From contig JADJWL010000026.1 of the NCBI GenBank assembly GCA_016716385.1, forward strand, positions 372,001-436,000: DNA of 64,000 bases. Reading direction: 5' to 3'. This DNA comes from Bryobacterales bacterium. Lineage in GTDB: Bacteria; Acidobacteriota; Terriglobia; Bryobacterales; Bryobacteraceae. Positions 1 through 8,882 of the stretch are shown here, in pieces; within the stretch, counting starts at the first letter, position 1; each line of letters starts with the position of its first letter. Both the position numbers and the translations under genes were made by a program. The notes below the pieces were generated by a model, which searched no databases, had not been told where the DNA came from, and worked only from the letters and a program-made list of their open reading frames with translations.

Positions 1-2
1 TG

Positions 3-929
3 AACAAGGGCTACGAGGTCCACGGGCTCGTGCGGCGAGTGGCATTGGAGGACCCGGAGCACCGCCTGGGCCGAATCGTGCATTTGCGTGACCGCCTGAC
101 GCTGCACGCCGGGTCGCTCGAAAGCTATGCCAGCCTCCACCAGGTGGTCAACCGCATCCACCCGGACGAGTGTTACCACCTGGCCGCGCAGAGCTTCGTC
201 AGCTACTCTTTTGACGACGAGTTCTCCACGTTCAATACGAATATCAACGGGACGCACTACCTGCTTGCCGTGCTCAAGAACATCGCGCCCGACTGCCGGT
301 TCTACTTCGCCGGATCGAGCGAGATGTTCGGCAAGGCGGACGAAGTCCCGCAGAATGAGCGCACCCGTTTCCATCCCCGGTCGGCGTATGGCATCAGCAA
401 GGTGGCGGGCTTCGAATTGACGCGCAACTACCGGGAAGCCTACAGCTTTCATGCCTCGAGCGGGATTCTGTTCAACCACGAGTCGCCGCGGCGGGGCTAC
501 GAATTCGTCACGCGAAAGATTACGTCCGGGGTGGCCCGCATCGCCGCCGGACAAGCCACTGAACTGCGTCTGGGGAATCTCGACGCCAAGCGTGACTGGG
601 GCCACGCGCGCGAGTACGTGGAGGCGATGTGGCTGATGCTGCAGCAACCGGAGCCCGCTGACTACGTCGTGGCCACCGGCGAGACGCACTCGGTCCGTGA
701 GTTTGTGTCTCTCGCGTTCCGCCATGCCGGGCTGGACTATGAAGACTACGTCGTGATCGACCCGGCGCTGTACCGCCCGGCGGAAGTGAACGTGCTCCTT
801 GGCGACGCCAGCGCCGCCAGGCATATGCTCGGCTGGGAGCACCGGTCCACGTTCGAGGAGCTGGTGCGGGAAATGGTGGAGGCGGACTGCCGCGCCCTGG
901 GTGTCGGAATCGCCGCCGCTCCGGCCTGA
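3..929 (+). CDS. gmd: GDP-mannose 4,6-dehydratase, 5'-truncated by window edge
   Basis: Short-chain dehydrogenase/reductase that converts GDP-mannose to GDP-4-keto-6-deoxymannose, the entry to GDP-fucose, GDP-rhamnose and perosamine used in surface glycans. The frame is open from the first complete codon (NKGYEVHGLVRR), which matches the segment just after the N-terminal Rossmann glycine motif, so roughly the first 15 residues lie outside the window. Visible hallmarks are GSSEMFG (active-site Ser and Glu), the YGISK Tyr/Lys pair, the FNHESPRRG strand and LGNLDAKRDWGHAREYVEAM, all diagnostic for GMD rather than other NDP-sugar epimerases. The first internal start, a GTG at 30, is not the real start. 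It is followed 37 bp later by an unrelated gene with its own promoter. Confidence 0.93.
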   Translation, partial: NKGYEVHGLVRRVALEDPEHRLGRIVHLRDRLTLHAGSLESYASLHQVVNRIHPDECYHLAAQSFVSYSFDDEFSTFNTNINGTHYLLAVLKNIAPDCRFYFAGSSEMFGKADEVPQNERTRFHPRSAYGISKVAGFELTRNYREAYSFHASSGILFNHESPRRGYEFVTRKITSGVARIAAGQATELRLGNLDAKRDWGHAREYVEAMWLMLQQPEPADYVVATGETHSVREFVSLAFRHAGLDYEDYVVIDPALYRPAEVNVLLGDASAARHMLGWEHRSTFEELVREMVEADCRALGVGIAAAPA

Positions 930-933
930 TTCG

Positions 934-960
934 TATAATGAGAAGCGATTTTCCAAGGAG
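934..960 (+). promoter_or_regulatory. -10 box and Shine-Dalgarno of the oxidoreductase gene
   Basis: A perfect TATAAT lies at 934-939, just after the gmd stop, and a strong AAGGAG lies at 955-960, six bases before the ATG at 967. No convincing -35 hexamer is seen 16-18 bp upstream. The pair fixes the start of the next gene at 967 and indicates its own transcription start near 946. Confidence 0.6.
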
Positions 961-966
961 GAAACG

Positions 967-2109
967 ATGAGCGAGACTGCCAAGCGCCGGGACTTCATTA
1001 AGTCCGCCGGCGCCGCCGCCGCGGTGGCCGGATTCACAATTCTGCGACCTTCCGCTGTGCGCGGCTCCCAGGCCAATTCGGCCTTGACCGTGGGCCTTGT
1101 CGGGGCGGGACGCCGCGGCTCGTACGTCGCCGGCCTGTTCGCCAAGAACGAATTCGCCCGCGTCAGCCAGATCTGCGATATCTACGACGACCAGATCGCG
1201 GAAGCCAGCAAGCGCTTCTCCGGCGCCAGGACGTTCAAGAATATCGACGATTTGCTCGCGAGCGACGTCGATGCCGTCCTGATCGCGACGCCGCCGTACC
1301 TCCACCCGGAGCACTTCGAGAAGGCCGTCAAGGCGCGAAAGCACATCTTCATGGAAAAGCCGGCCGCGGTCGATGCCGCCGGGTGCCGCCGGGTGATGGA
1401 GGCCGCCCGCCGCGCCGACAAGACCAGGCGCATCACCGTCGACTACCAGCAGCGCTACGGCAAGGACTACAGGCGGGCCTACGAGATTGTGAAGTCGGGT
1501 CAACTGGGTGCGATTCGCACGATCCGCGCGGCCTGGATCGGGGGCGGCCTGCCGGTCCGGAAAGGGCATCCGCAGAGTGAAGAGAGGGTCCGCAACTGGC
1601 TCTTCTACCGGGAACTGTCGGGCGATATCCTCGTCGAGCAGAACTGCCACAATCTCGACGTCGTCAACTGGTTCACCGGCAAGCATCCGGTGCGCGCCTT
1701 CGGCTACGGCGGCCGGGCCGTGCGCAAGGACATCGGCGACATCATGGACAACCTCGCCGCCACCTACATCTTCGACGACGGCATGGTGTTCAGCTATGCC
1801 GCCAACCAGATTTCGGTCGGCTTCCGCGACGTTTCCGAGACGTTCATGTGCGAGAAGGGAAGCGTCACGACCTCCCGCCAGGGCTACACGATTCACCGCT
1901 CGAGTGAGCGCGGCGCGCAGCCGGAGGTCGTCCAGACCCAGGGCGACATCACGCAGGACGCCGTCAACGAGTTCGTGGAAGGCGCCCGGACCGGCAAGAT
2001 CGAGAACGCCGGTGTGAGCGCGGCTGAGAGCACGCTCGTGGCGATCATGGCGCGGGAGGCGATCTACGCCGGCCGGGAATTGACATGGGACGGCGTGATG
2101 CGCATGTGA
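967..2109 (+). CDS. Tat-exported Gfo/Idh/MocA family oxidoreductase
   Basis: Predicted NAD(P)-dependent sugar or cyclitol oxidoreductase of 380 aa. Residues 1-32 form a twin-arginine signal (KRRDFIKSAG followed by an Ala-rich hydrophobic stretch), implying export folded with cofactor bound. The Rossmann motif GLVGAGRRG is at about 43-51, and the family's EKP catalytic-lysine motif is at 130-132. The C-terminal alpha/beta domain follows. The frame is open further upstream, but the AAGGAG at 955-960 and the position of the RR motif select the ATG at 967. The stop overlaps the GTG start of the next gene by 4 bp. The substrate cannot be read from sequence. Tat-exported members are abundant in Acidobacteriota and Planctomycetota and are usually linked to glycan breakdown. 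Confidence 0.88.
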   Translation: MSETAKRRDFIKSAGAAAAVAGFTILRPSAVRGSQANSALTVGLVGAGRRGSYVAGLFAKNEFARVSQICDIYDDQIAEASKRFSGARTFKNIDDLLASDVDAVLIATPPYLHPEHFEKAVKARKHIFMEKPAAVDAAGCRRVMEAARRADKTRRITVDYQQRYGKDYRRAYEIVKSGQLGAIRTIRAAWIGGGLPVRKGHPQSEERVRNWLFYRELSGDILVEQNCHNLDVVNWFTGKHPVRAFGYGGRAVRKDIGDIMDNLAATYIFDDGMVFSYAANQISVGFRDVSETFMCEKGSVTTSRQGYTIHRSSERGAQPEVVQTQGDITQDAVNEFVEGARTGKIENAGVSAAESTLVAIMAREAIYAGRELTWDGVMRM

Positions 2110-2918
2110 GAACCGCGCTTTCGTGGCTGCTCCTTGCTCTGCCGGCCGCGGCCGGGGATGCGATCGACGCCTGGCGGCGGGACATCGCCGCGCCCGTCGT
2201 GATCGTTCGCGTCGAGGCGGGGGTTCGTGCGGATCCGGACGAGCCGGTTCTCGGCGGATATCTCGCCAATCCCGCGTTCCGCCGCGAACTGGACGCCGCT
2301 CACGCCCTGACGTTGAACCATGAGGATGCCTCCGGAAAGCGGCACTTCATCCTGCTCAACGCGGCGCGCTCCGCCGAATGGCGGTTCGCGGAAGAAGAAC
2401 TGCTCGGACATGAGCTGGGCCACGTCTGGCTGGCCGCGCGGGGCTTCGACGCACCCGTATTTGCCCCCGGGCCGCTGGCGTGTCTTGCCGTGCACGCCGG
2501 CGACATCCCGCAGCACGTGCTGATCCGCCGGGAGATGAGGCGCCGGGGCATTGGCGGCGACCGCTACCAGATCCGCAATCTCGATGCGACTCTGGCCGCG
2601 CTCGAATCCGGGACACTCCCGGAACTTGCGCCGTGCCAGCGGCTCCAGTTTCTCAGCCAGTGGCTCGACATGCGGCTCAGTCTTCCGGAGTCCGCCTGGC
2701 CGGATTGGCGCCGCTTTGACCGGGCGGCGGCGGACCGGTATCCCGATTTGGCCCGCCATGCCACAGCGCTTGAGGGGCTGGTCCGGGGCGCCCGGTTGTC
2801 CCGCCGCGACGGCTATCTCCACGCGCTCCGCCTGGTGCGTCAGCGGCTGGAGACGGCCCTTGCTCAACGCGCGGATATGGTACTATTCGGAAGGCAATCC
2901 TCCCGCCAGTATCCATGA
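2106..2918 (+). CDS. Secreted HExxH-containing hypothetical protein
   Basis: Not recognised as a named family. The product is 270 aa with an N-terminal Sec signal (RTALSWLLLALPAAAG, about residues 2-17) and a single HELGH motif at residues 102-106 inside a hydrophobic helix (ELLGHELGHVWLA). This is the zinc-binding signature of many metallopeptidases (HExxH). A distal third ligand is not obvious. The GTG start at 2106 overlaps the preceding stop, and the TGA stop overlaps the mreB ATG (ATGA), so it is translationally coupled on both sides. Its place just before mreB may reflect only genome packing, or a periplasmic role linked to envelope growth. The role is inferred and weak. Confidence 0.6.
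   Translation: MRTALSWLLLALPAAAGDAIDAWRRDIAAPVVIVRVEAGVRADPDEPVLGGYLANPAFRRELDAAHALTLNHEDASGKRHFILLNAARSAEWRFAEEELLGHELGHVWLAARGFDAPVFAPGPLACLAVHAGDIPQHVLIRREMRRRGIGGDRYQIRNLDATLAALESGTLPELAPCQRLQFLSQWLDMRLSLPESAWPDWRRFDRAAADRYPDLARHATALEGLVRGARLSRRDGYLHALRLVRQRLETALAQRADMVLFGRQSSRQYP
2878..2886 (+). promoter_or_regulatory. Extended -10 promoter candidate for mreB
   Basis: TGGTACTAT fits an extended -10 (TG-N-TAxxxT) and lies about 28 bp upstream of the mreB ATG, inside the end of the preceding gene. No -35 is evident, as is usual for extended -10 promoters. It would give the mre operon its own start. Confidence 0.4.
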
Positions 2919-3940
2919 ATTTCCGCTCGCTGTTCAGCCTCATGTCGTCGGATCTTGCGATCGACCTCGGCACCGCCAATACTCTGGTCTATGCCAAAGG
3001 CAAGGGCATCGTCGTGAACGAGCCATCGATCGTGGCTATCAACAAGAACACCGGCGAGGTCGAGGCTGTGGGCCGAGAGGCTAAGGAGATGCTGGGGCGC
3101 ACGCCCGGGAACATCGTCGCTATCAAGCCGATGAAGGACGGCGTCATCGCCGACTTCAAGGTCACTGAGCGCATGCTGAATTATTTCATTCAGAAAGCGC
3201 ACAATCGCAAGGTGCTGGTCCATCCGCGGATCGTGATCGGGGTGCCGAGCGAGATCACACAGGTCGAGAAGCGCGCCGTGATGGATTCGGCTTACCGCGC
3301 CAAGGCAAGCGAGGTGCACCTGGTGGAGCAGGCGATGGTGGCGGCGATCGGCGCCGGACTGCCGATCACCGAACCCTCGGGCAACATGGTGGTCGACATC
3401 GGCGGCGGCACCACGGACGTCGCCGTCATCTCGCTCTCGGGCATCGTCTATTCGCGCTCGGTACGGGTGGCCGGCAACGAGATGGACGACGCCATCATGC
3501 AGTACCTGAAGCGCAAGTACAACCTGCTGATCGGCGAGCGGACGGCGGAGGCGATCAAGATCGAGATCGGCTCGGCCTATCCCCTGGATAAGCCGCTCAC
3601 CATGGAGATCAAGGGCCGCAACCTGATCGAGGGCGTCCCGAAGACGATCACCATCGACGACAGCGAAATTCGCGAGGCGCTTTCGGAATGCGTCGCGACC
3701 ATCATGAACGCCATTCGCGTGGCGCTCGAGCGCACGCCGCCGGAGTTGAGCGCAGACATCAGCGACCGCGGCATCGTGCTGACCGGCGGCGGGGCGCTGA
3801 TCAAGAACCTCGACAAGCGCATCCGCGAGGAAACCGGCCTGCCGGTTTCGATCGCCGACGACCCACTGGCGTCGGTCGTGCTCGGCACGGGTCGGATGCT
3901 GAGTGACTTCAAGCTGCTGCGCAAGATCTCGATAGACTGA
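2915..3940 (+). CDS. mreB: Rod shape-determining actin homologue MreB
   Basis: Bacterial actin that forms membrane-bound filaments and directs lateral wall synthesis by the Rod complex. The 341-aa product has normal MreB length. Actin-fold motifs are all present: phosphate-1 loop DLGTANTLVY near residue 17, phosphate-2 loop VVDIGGGTTDVAV in the middle, and adenosine loop LTGGGALI near the C terminus. The N terminus (MNFRSLFSLMSS) is hydrophobic and may serve as the membrane-binding helix. It starts in an ATGA overlap with the upstream gene. It heads the classical order mreB-mreC-mreD-mrdA-rodA, so all proteins of the elongasome core are encoded together. Confidence 0.98.
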   Translation: MNFRSLFSLMSSDLAIDLGTANTLVYAKGKGIVVNEPSIVAINKNTGEVEAVGREAKEMLGRTPGNIVAIKPMKDGVIADFKVTERMLNYFIQKAHNRKVLVHPRIVIGVPSEITQVEKRAVMDSAYRAKASEVHLVEQAMVAAIGAGLPITEPSGNMVVDIGGGTTDVAVISLSGIVYSRSVRVAGNEMDDAIMQYLKRKYNLLIGERTAEAIKIEIGSAYPLDKPLTMEIKGRNLIEGVPKTITIDDSEIREALSECVATIMNAIRVALERTPPELSADISDRGIVLTGGGALIKNLDKRIREETGLPVSIADDPLASVVLGTGRMLSDFKLLRKISID

Positions 3941-3968
3941 GAGCAAGGGCAAGGCGCCCGGGCCGCCG

Positions 3969-5060
3969 ATGGATTCGTTGCTGAACCGCTACCGCAACAT
4001 CAGCTTCCTGTTGCTGATGATCCTGGCGCAACTGCTGCTGCTCGCCTACCAGGTCCGGAGCAACCAGGACGTCCGCCTGATCCGCGTGTGGGCGGTGACC
4101 GCGGTCACTCCAATGGCAAAGGCGATCGAGGCGACGCGCAGTTCGGTGGCCTCCTTTTACCGCAACTACATCTCGCTGCGGGACATTCGCGCCGAGCACT
4201 TGCAGTTGCGGGACGAAGTGGGGCGGCTGAAGATGGAGAACCAGTTCCTGCGCTCCGAACTGGCCACCGCGGACCGGGCCGGCGCATTGACCGCGTTCCA
4301 GAAGCGCTCCCAGTCGCGAACCGTAGCAGCACGCGTTCTGGCCGCAGGCGCCGGGACCTCCTCCCGTATCGTTCATGTGGACCGCGGCGCCGGCGACGGC
4401 GTCCAGAAGGGCATGGCGGTGGTCACGCCCGACGGTATCGTCGGGAAGGTCATCGCCGTGTTCCCGACCGCGTCGCAGGTGATCCTGATCACCGACCCAA
4501 GCTTCGCCGCCGGTGTGATCTCGCAGCGGCACCGGGTGCGGGGCACGCTGAAGGGGCAGGGCTTCGGGACCTGCAAAATAGACTTCGTTCAGTCTGAAGA
4601 GAAAGTCGATGTCGGCGAGTGGTTCTATACCTCCGGGGACGACCTGGTCTTTCCAAAGGGTATGCCCGTCGGGCAGGTCCGCATCGTGAACGAGAAGTCG
4701 CCGTTTCTGGAGATCGTCATCGAGCCGAGCGGCTTCCAGCATGGATTGGAAGAAGTGCTTATCGTCCTCGAAGGAGTGCACGGTCCCCTGCCGGAACAGC
4801 CTGTACAGACCGGTATCTACCTGGGTACGGCCCCTCCCGAGGATCCGGGTGCCATCGGGGAAGCCGCCTCGCGGGGGCTGCGCACCGATGCGGACCGGCT
4901 ACGCGAACGCTACCGGGCGATCGGAGACGCGCAAGGGCACGCATTCGGGGAAGGTGGGCCGGGCGCTCGTCCTCCGGACTTCAACCTGCCCGGGACAAGC
5001 CCGCGGCCGGCGACCCCGCCTGCCGAGGCGCCACCGGCGGAAGCCATTTCCCTCCCATGA
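3969..5060 (+). CDS. mreC: Rod shape-determining protein MreC
   Basis: Bitopic inner-membrane protein whose periplasmic domain binds and activates PBP2 in the elongasome. The 363-aa product has one N-terminal membrane helix (about residues 9-27, ISFLLLMILAQLLLLAYQV), a coiled coil at about 70-105 (LQLRDEVGRLKMENQFLRSEL), the beta-rich MreC core to about residue 275 and then a long Pro/Ala/Gly-rich tail that lengthens it relative to E. coli MreC. The tail is probably disordered. The stop overlaps the mreD start as ATGA at 5057-5060. Confidence 0.95.
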   Translation: MDSLLNRYRNISFLLLMILAQLLLLAYQVRSNQDVRLIRVWAVTAVTPMAKAIEATRSSVASFYRNYISLRDIRAEHLQLRDEVGRLKMENQFLRSELATADRAGALTAFQKRSQSRTVAARVLAAGAGTSSRIVHVDRGAGDGVQKGMAVVTPDGIVGKVIAVFPTASQVILITDPSFAAGVISQRHRVRGTLKGQGFGTCKIDFVQSEEKVDVGEWFYTSGDDLVFPKGMPVGQVRIVNEKSPFLEIVIEPSGFQHGLEEVLIVLEGVHGPLPEQPVQTGIYLGTAPPEDPGAIGEAASRGLRTDADRLRERYRAIGDAQGHAFGEGGPGARPPDFNLPGTSPRPATPPAEAPPAEAISLP

Positions 5061-5590
5061 GCTACTCCACCGAGAGGCTGCTGCTGGGGAGCCAGCGTGA
5101 GAGCACCGTCTACACCTTCCGCCCGTGGACCCTCGTGCTGGTGCCGCTCGTCTCGATCCTGCTGCAGGTCTACCTTCCGCTGTTTTTCCAGTTTCTGGCG
5201 TACCTTGAGCTTCCGCTGCTCGTGACCGTGTACTTCTCGCTGATGCGCCGCAGTCCGGTCGCGGGCACTCTGATTGGCGCACTGATCGGCATTGCCCAGG
5301 ACTCGCTGTCGAAGAACCCTCTCGGCCTGTACGGCATCGTCAAGACCCTGGTCGGCTACTTCGCCGCTTCGGTCGCTTTGCGGTTCGACGTGGACCACGG
5401 GTTCATTCGGGCGCTGCTCGGATTCTTTTTCTTCTACTTTCATCAGGTAGTATTTTGGGCGCTGTCGCAGGGACTCCTCGGGCTGCAAACGGGCTTCGAC
5501 GCCAAGCGCACGGCCATCCTTGGCATCCTCAACGCCGCGGTGGCGGTTTCCGTTTTTCGTTTTTTGGATAGACTAAGGGAGAGGAGTTAG
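5057..5590 (+). CDS. mreD: Rod shape-determining membrane protein MreD
   Basis: Small polytopic membrane protein of the elongasome, 177 aa, with about five hydrophobic helices starting at TLVLVPLVSILLQVYLPLFF. The signature region GTLIGALIGIAQDSLSKNPLGLYG is typical of MreD. The ATG at 5057 sits in a 4-bp overlap with mreC. The same frame stays open far upstream through mreC, but that extension is a high-GC artefact. It is followed after 15 bp by mrdA. Confidence 0.93.
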   Translation: MSYSTERLLLGSQRESTVYTFRPWTLVLVPLVSILLQVYLPLFFQFLAYLELPLLVTVYFSLMRRSPVAGTLIGALIGIAQDSLSKNPLGLYGIVKTLVGYFAASVALRFDVDHGFIRALLGFFFFYFHQVVFWALSQGLLGLQTGFDAKRTAILGILNAAVAVSVFRFLDRLRERS

Positions 5591-5605
5591 GTCCTCCCCC
5601 TAGAC

Positions 5606-7498
5606 GTGCGCCCTTTGCTCGAAGAACCCGATCAGGACGGACGGGTTCCGGACCGGCCGCTGCTGCGCGACGACCCGAAGTTTGCCAGCGGCAAGATCGC
5701 GTTCTTTCAGTACTTCGCGGTGGCTGTGTTCCTGTTTCTTGTCACCGGATACTGGGACCTCCAGGTCCGCAATCCTGACTTCTACAACCAGCGCGCGGAA
5801 CGGAATCGGGTGAAGAGCCTTCCGATCCTGGCGCCGCGAGGCAAGATTCTGGACCGCGACGGCCGGATCATCGTCGATAATCACTCCTCGTTCAGCCTGA
5901 TCCTGTCCCGCGAGAATCTCCGCCAGGAAAATCTCGACCCCATTGCGCAGGGCTTGAACCTCGACTACGACGAACTGCTCGAACGCCTCCGCCGCTTCGA
6001 CCGCAGCCGCCCCCGCTACGAACCTATCCGGATCAAGGAAGAGCTGACGCGGGCCGAACTGGCGTTTGTCGAAGCGCACCGTGACGAGGAATTCTTCCCG
6101 GAGATGGAAGTGATCCACGCCCAGCGCCGCCTCTACCCGCGGGACCAGTTGGCGGCACACCTGATCGGCTACACGGGTGAGATCAGCGAAGCCGAGCTGG
6201 ACATGGCGGAGTTCGCTGCGTATGACCAGGGCGACATCGTCGGGAAGGCCGGGCTGGAGCGCCAATACAACGACTGGCTGCGCGGAATCGACGGGCAGCG
6301 CCAGGTCGTCGTCGACAATCTCGGCCGTGAGCATGGGGCCAAAGTGCTCAAGGAAGCAATCCCGGGGCGGAACCTGCACCTCACGATCGATCTCGATCTT
6401 CAAGTTGTGGCGGAACTGGGGCTCGAAGGGCGCAAGGGCGCCGTCGTGGCTCTGGACCCGCGCACGGGCGAGATCCTGGCAATGGTCAGCCGGCCGGCTT
6501 ACGACCCGAACAAATTCGCGGTTCGGATCCGGTCCGCGGACTGGCGGGATCTCGTGCAGAACCCGGACCATCCTCTGCTGAACCGGGCCATCCAGGCGCA
6601 ACTGGCGCCCGGTTCGACGTTCAAGCCGATTGTGGCATTGGCCGGCCTCGAATCCGGGCTGATCGACCCGGGCATGACAACGCACTGCTCGGGGGGAGCG
6701 TCGTTCTACGGCCACTACCACCGCTGCCACAAGCGGGGCGGGCACGGCACGATGGGCTTTTACGGCGGGATGGCGCAGTCCTGCGACGTGTTCTTTTACA
6801 ACGTGGGAAACCGCATCGGCGTCGACCGGATCGCGTTCTATTCGGAGATGGCGGGCCTGGGGCAGAAGACCGGGATCGATCTGCCGCAGGAGCGCGAAGG
6901 TGTCGTGCCTTCGACACGCTGGAAGGTCCGCCGCTTCCGGGAGAAGTGGTATCCGGGCGAGACGATTTCCGTGGCGATCGGACAAGGCGCGCTCACGGTG
7001 ACCCCGCTACAGTTGGCGCACGCCATCGGGGGGCTCGTGATGCGTGGCGTGTGGCACCAGCCGCGTGTGTCCAAAGAGGCCAAAGTCGGACAGCCCCGCG
7101 TGTGGAGCCTCCAGGAAGACAATGTCCGCCGCATCATGGACGGCCTCTATGCCGTGGTGAACGATGGGGGTACGGGTGGACGCGCGCGAATCCCCGGGAT
7201 CGAGGTTTCCGGCAAGACCGGGACGGCGCAGGTCGTCTCGAACCAGTTCATTCAATCGAGCAAGCAGGGTCACCTGTACAAGGACAATGCGTGGTTCTTC
7301 GGCTATGCCCCGCGCGAACATCCGGAAATCGTGGTTGTCGCCCTGCTCGAAGGCGGCGAGCACGGCTATCTGGCCGCGCCCATCGTCCGCGACGTCATCA
7401 AGGTCCACTTCGACAAGAAGTCCCGCCAGAAACGCAGCCAGCCGCAGACGTTCACGCGCAACTTGCCGCCCGCGGGCGCGGCGGCGACAATAGAGTAA
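5606..7498 (+). CDS. mrdA: Penicillin-binding protein 2 (elongasome transpeptidase)
   Basis: Class B PBP, 630 aa, that cross-links lateral-wall peptidoglycan in partnership with RodA. It begins at GTG 5606. A membrane anchor lies at about residues 30-50 (FFQYFAVAVFLFLVTGYW), followed by the PBP dimerisation domain with APRGKILDRDG, then the transpeptidase domain: active-site Ser337 in GSTFK (SxxK), SCD at 392-394 (SxD, as in other PBP2s) and KTGTAQ from Lys537. All catalytic boxes are intact. The operon position between mreD and rodA supports PBP2 rather than the divisome PBP3. Confidence 0.96.
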   Translation: MRPLLEEPDQDGRVPDRPLLRDDPKFASGKIAFFQYFAVAVFLFLVTGYWDLQVRNPDFYNQRAERNRVKSLPILAPRGKILDRDGRIIVDNHSSFSLILSRENLRQENLDPIAQGLNLDYDELLERLRRFDRSRPRYEPIRIKEELTRAELAFVEAHRDEEFFPEMEVIHAQRRLYPRDQLAAHLIGYTGEISEAELDMAEFAAYDQGDIVGKAGLERQYNDWLRGIDGQRQVVVDNLGREHGAKVLKEAIPGRNLHLTIDLDLQVVAELGLEGRKGAVVALDPRTGEILAMVSRPAYDPNKFAVRIRSADWRDLVQNPDHPLLNRAIQAQLAPGSTFKPIVALAGLESGLIDPGMTTHCSGGASFYGHYHRCHKRGGHGTMGFYGGMAQSCDVFFYNVGNRIGVDRIAFYSEMAGLGQKTGIDLPQEREGVVPSTRWKVRRFREKWYPGETISVAIGQGALTVTPLQLAHAIGGLVMRGVWHQPRVSKEAKVGQPRVWSLQEDNVRRIMDGLYAVVNDGGTGGRARIPGIEVSGKTGTAQVVSNQFIQSSKQGHLYKDNAWFFGYAPREHPEIVVVALLEGGEHGYLAAPIVRDVIKVHFDKKSRQKRSQPQTFTRNLPPAGAAATIE

Positions 7499-7502
7499 CC
7501 GG

Positions 7503-8591
7503 ATGGCGCATTACCTCTCCGCGCGCGACCTCGACTGGGCACTGATCATCATCACGGTCGTCATCTGCGCGCTTGGCATCCTGCAGATCTACAGCGCCAC
7601 CCATGACACAAAATGGGACGATGCCTGGTGGAAGCAGATCGCTTTCGTCGTGATCGGCCTCGTCCTGATGGCGATCATCGCGTCCATCGACTACCACTCG
7701 CTGATGGGGCAGGTGCCGATCCTCTATCTGGCGGGGCTGGTGCTGCTGCTGGCCGTCCTGCTGATCGGCACGAAAGTCTTTGGCAGCCGGCGCTGGATCC
7801 CGGTCCTTGGCTTCACCTTTCAAGTTTCAGAATTTGTTAAGCTTATGCTCATACTCCTGGCGGCGCGGTTCCTTACGGAGATGAGGAGCGAGACGCTGGA
7901 GTTGGCCGATTTGCTCAGATTGGGGGGGCTCTTCGCTCTCCCGATGGTTCTGGTGATGCGGCAGCCCGATCTCGGGACATCGCTGTGTTACCTCCCCATT
8001 CTGGCTAGCGGCGTCTTCCTGGCCGGCCTTCGGTGGAAGTACGTCCTGGCGATCGCGCTCGTGGCCATTGTGATCCTCTGGCCCGGCTATTACATGTTGA
8101 AGGACTATCAGAAGGCCCGGTTGGCGAGCTTTCTGGATCCGGACCTCGATCCGCAGGGAAAGGGGTACCAGGTGATTCAGTCCAAGATCGCCGTGGGCGC
8201 CGGCGGGATGTGGGGTCAGGGCGTGACGCGGGGGACGCAGACGCAGTTGCGGTTCCTTCCCGTGGCGCATACGGATTTTATCTTCTCGGCCTTCGCCGAG
8301 GAACATGGTTTCGTTGGGGTTGTTGCGGTTCTCGCGTTGTATTTTATGTTGCTCATGCAGATTGTGCAGAATGCACAAACGGCGCCCGACCGGGCTGGGA
8401 TGTACATCTGTATGGGTGTAGGGGCCTTGCTGTTATTTCACCTGTTGGTGAACGTGGGGATGGTGGTCGGCCGTATGCCGGTCACCGGGATTCCCCTGCC
8501 GCTGATGAGTGCGGGCGGTTCCAACACGCTTTCGACGTTCATGATGTTGGGGCTGGTCAACAACGTTCGTCTGCGGCGGTTTGTGAATTAG
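7503..8591 (+). CDS. rodA: Rod shape-determining SEDS glycosyltransferase RodA
   Basis: SEDS-family lipid II polymerase that works with PBP2 in side-wall synthesis. The 362-aa protein is hydrophobic with about ten membrane helices. SEDS signatures are visible: GSRRWIP in the N-terminal half, the GAGGMWGQG loop, HTDFIFSAFAEEHGFVG and the C-terminal MPVTGIPLPLMSAGGSN. It follows mrdA by 4 bp. It ends the shape operon, and a hairpin followed by T residues lies about 200 bp downstream. Confidence 0.96.
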   Translation: MAHYLSARDLDWALIIITVVICALGILQIYSATHDTKWDDAWWKQIAFVVIGLVLMAIIASIDYHSLMGQVPILYLAGLVLLLAVLLIGTKVFGSRRWIPVLGFTFQVSEFVKLMLILLAARFLTEMRSETLELADLLRLGGLFALPMVLVMRQPDLGTSLCYLPILASGVFLAGLRWKYVLAIALVAIVILWPGYYMLKDYQKARLASFLDPDLDPQGKGYQVIQSKIAVGAGGMWGQGVTRGTQTQLRFLPVAHTDFIFSAFAEEHGFVGVVAVLALYFMLLMQIVQNAQTAPDRAGMYICMGVGALLLFHLLVNVGMVVGRMPVTGIPLPLMSAGGSNTLSTFMMLGLVNNVRLRRFVN

Positions 8592-8789
8592 TTTGAGTTT
8601 TCCGCCGGGTGGCGGCGCTACTGCGCGCCCGGTGTTTCGTGAATCGAATTGAGCTGTTGGGAGCCGGAAGACTCTCAGACGCAGCGAACGGAATCGGAAT
8701 CCGCCGGACGAAGGCGTGGTTCCCCGGCAGGCCAGGTGTTGCAGGATGCTCGTACTCCGCCTGGTCCGTCCGCGTGAGCTTCGGTGCTG

Positions 8790-8807
8790 GCGCCTCCAGG
8801 CGCTTTT
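8790..8807 (+). terminator. Terminator-like hairpin between rodA and rng
   Basis: GCGCCT-CC-AGGCGC (8790-8803) is a perfect inverted repeat followed directly by TTTT (8804-8807). It may end the mre-rod transcript or act as an attenuator in the rng leader, since it lies about 80 bp before the rng start. The T-run is short, so efficiency is uncertain. Confidence 0.45.
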
Positions 8808-8818
8808 CGTTCTGAGCC

Positions 8819-8839
8819 GGACTTCGACATTCGAAGTTC
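8819..8839 (+). promoter_or_regulatory. Stem-loop in the rng leader
   Basis: ACTTCG-acatt-CGAAGT is a perfect 6-bp stem, extendable to 8 bp with one G-U pair, ending about 43 bp before the rng ATG. No T-tract follows, so it is not a terminator. RNase E genes are known to autoregulate through structured leaders, and this is a candidate for such a fold. Nothing else is recognisable in the 291-bp gap 8592-8882. Confidence 0.35.
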
Positions 8840-8882
8840 CGCTGCCGCCTGCCTTCCTCTCCGGCGACCACGGGAGGTTTAC

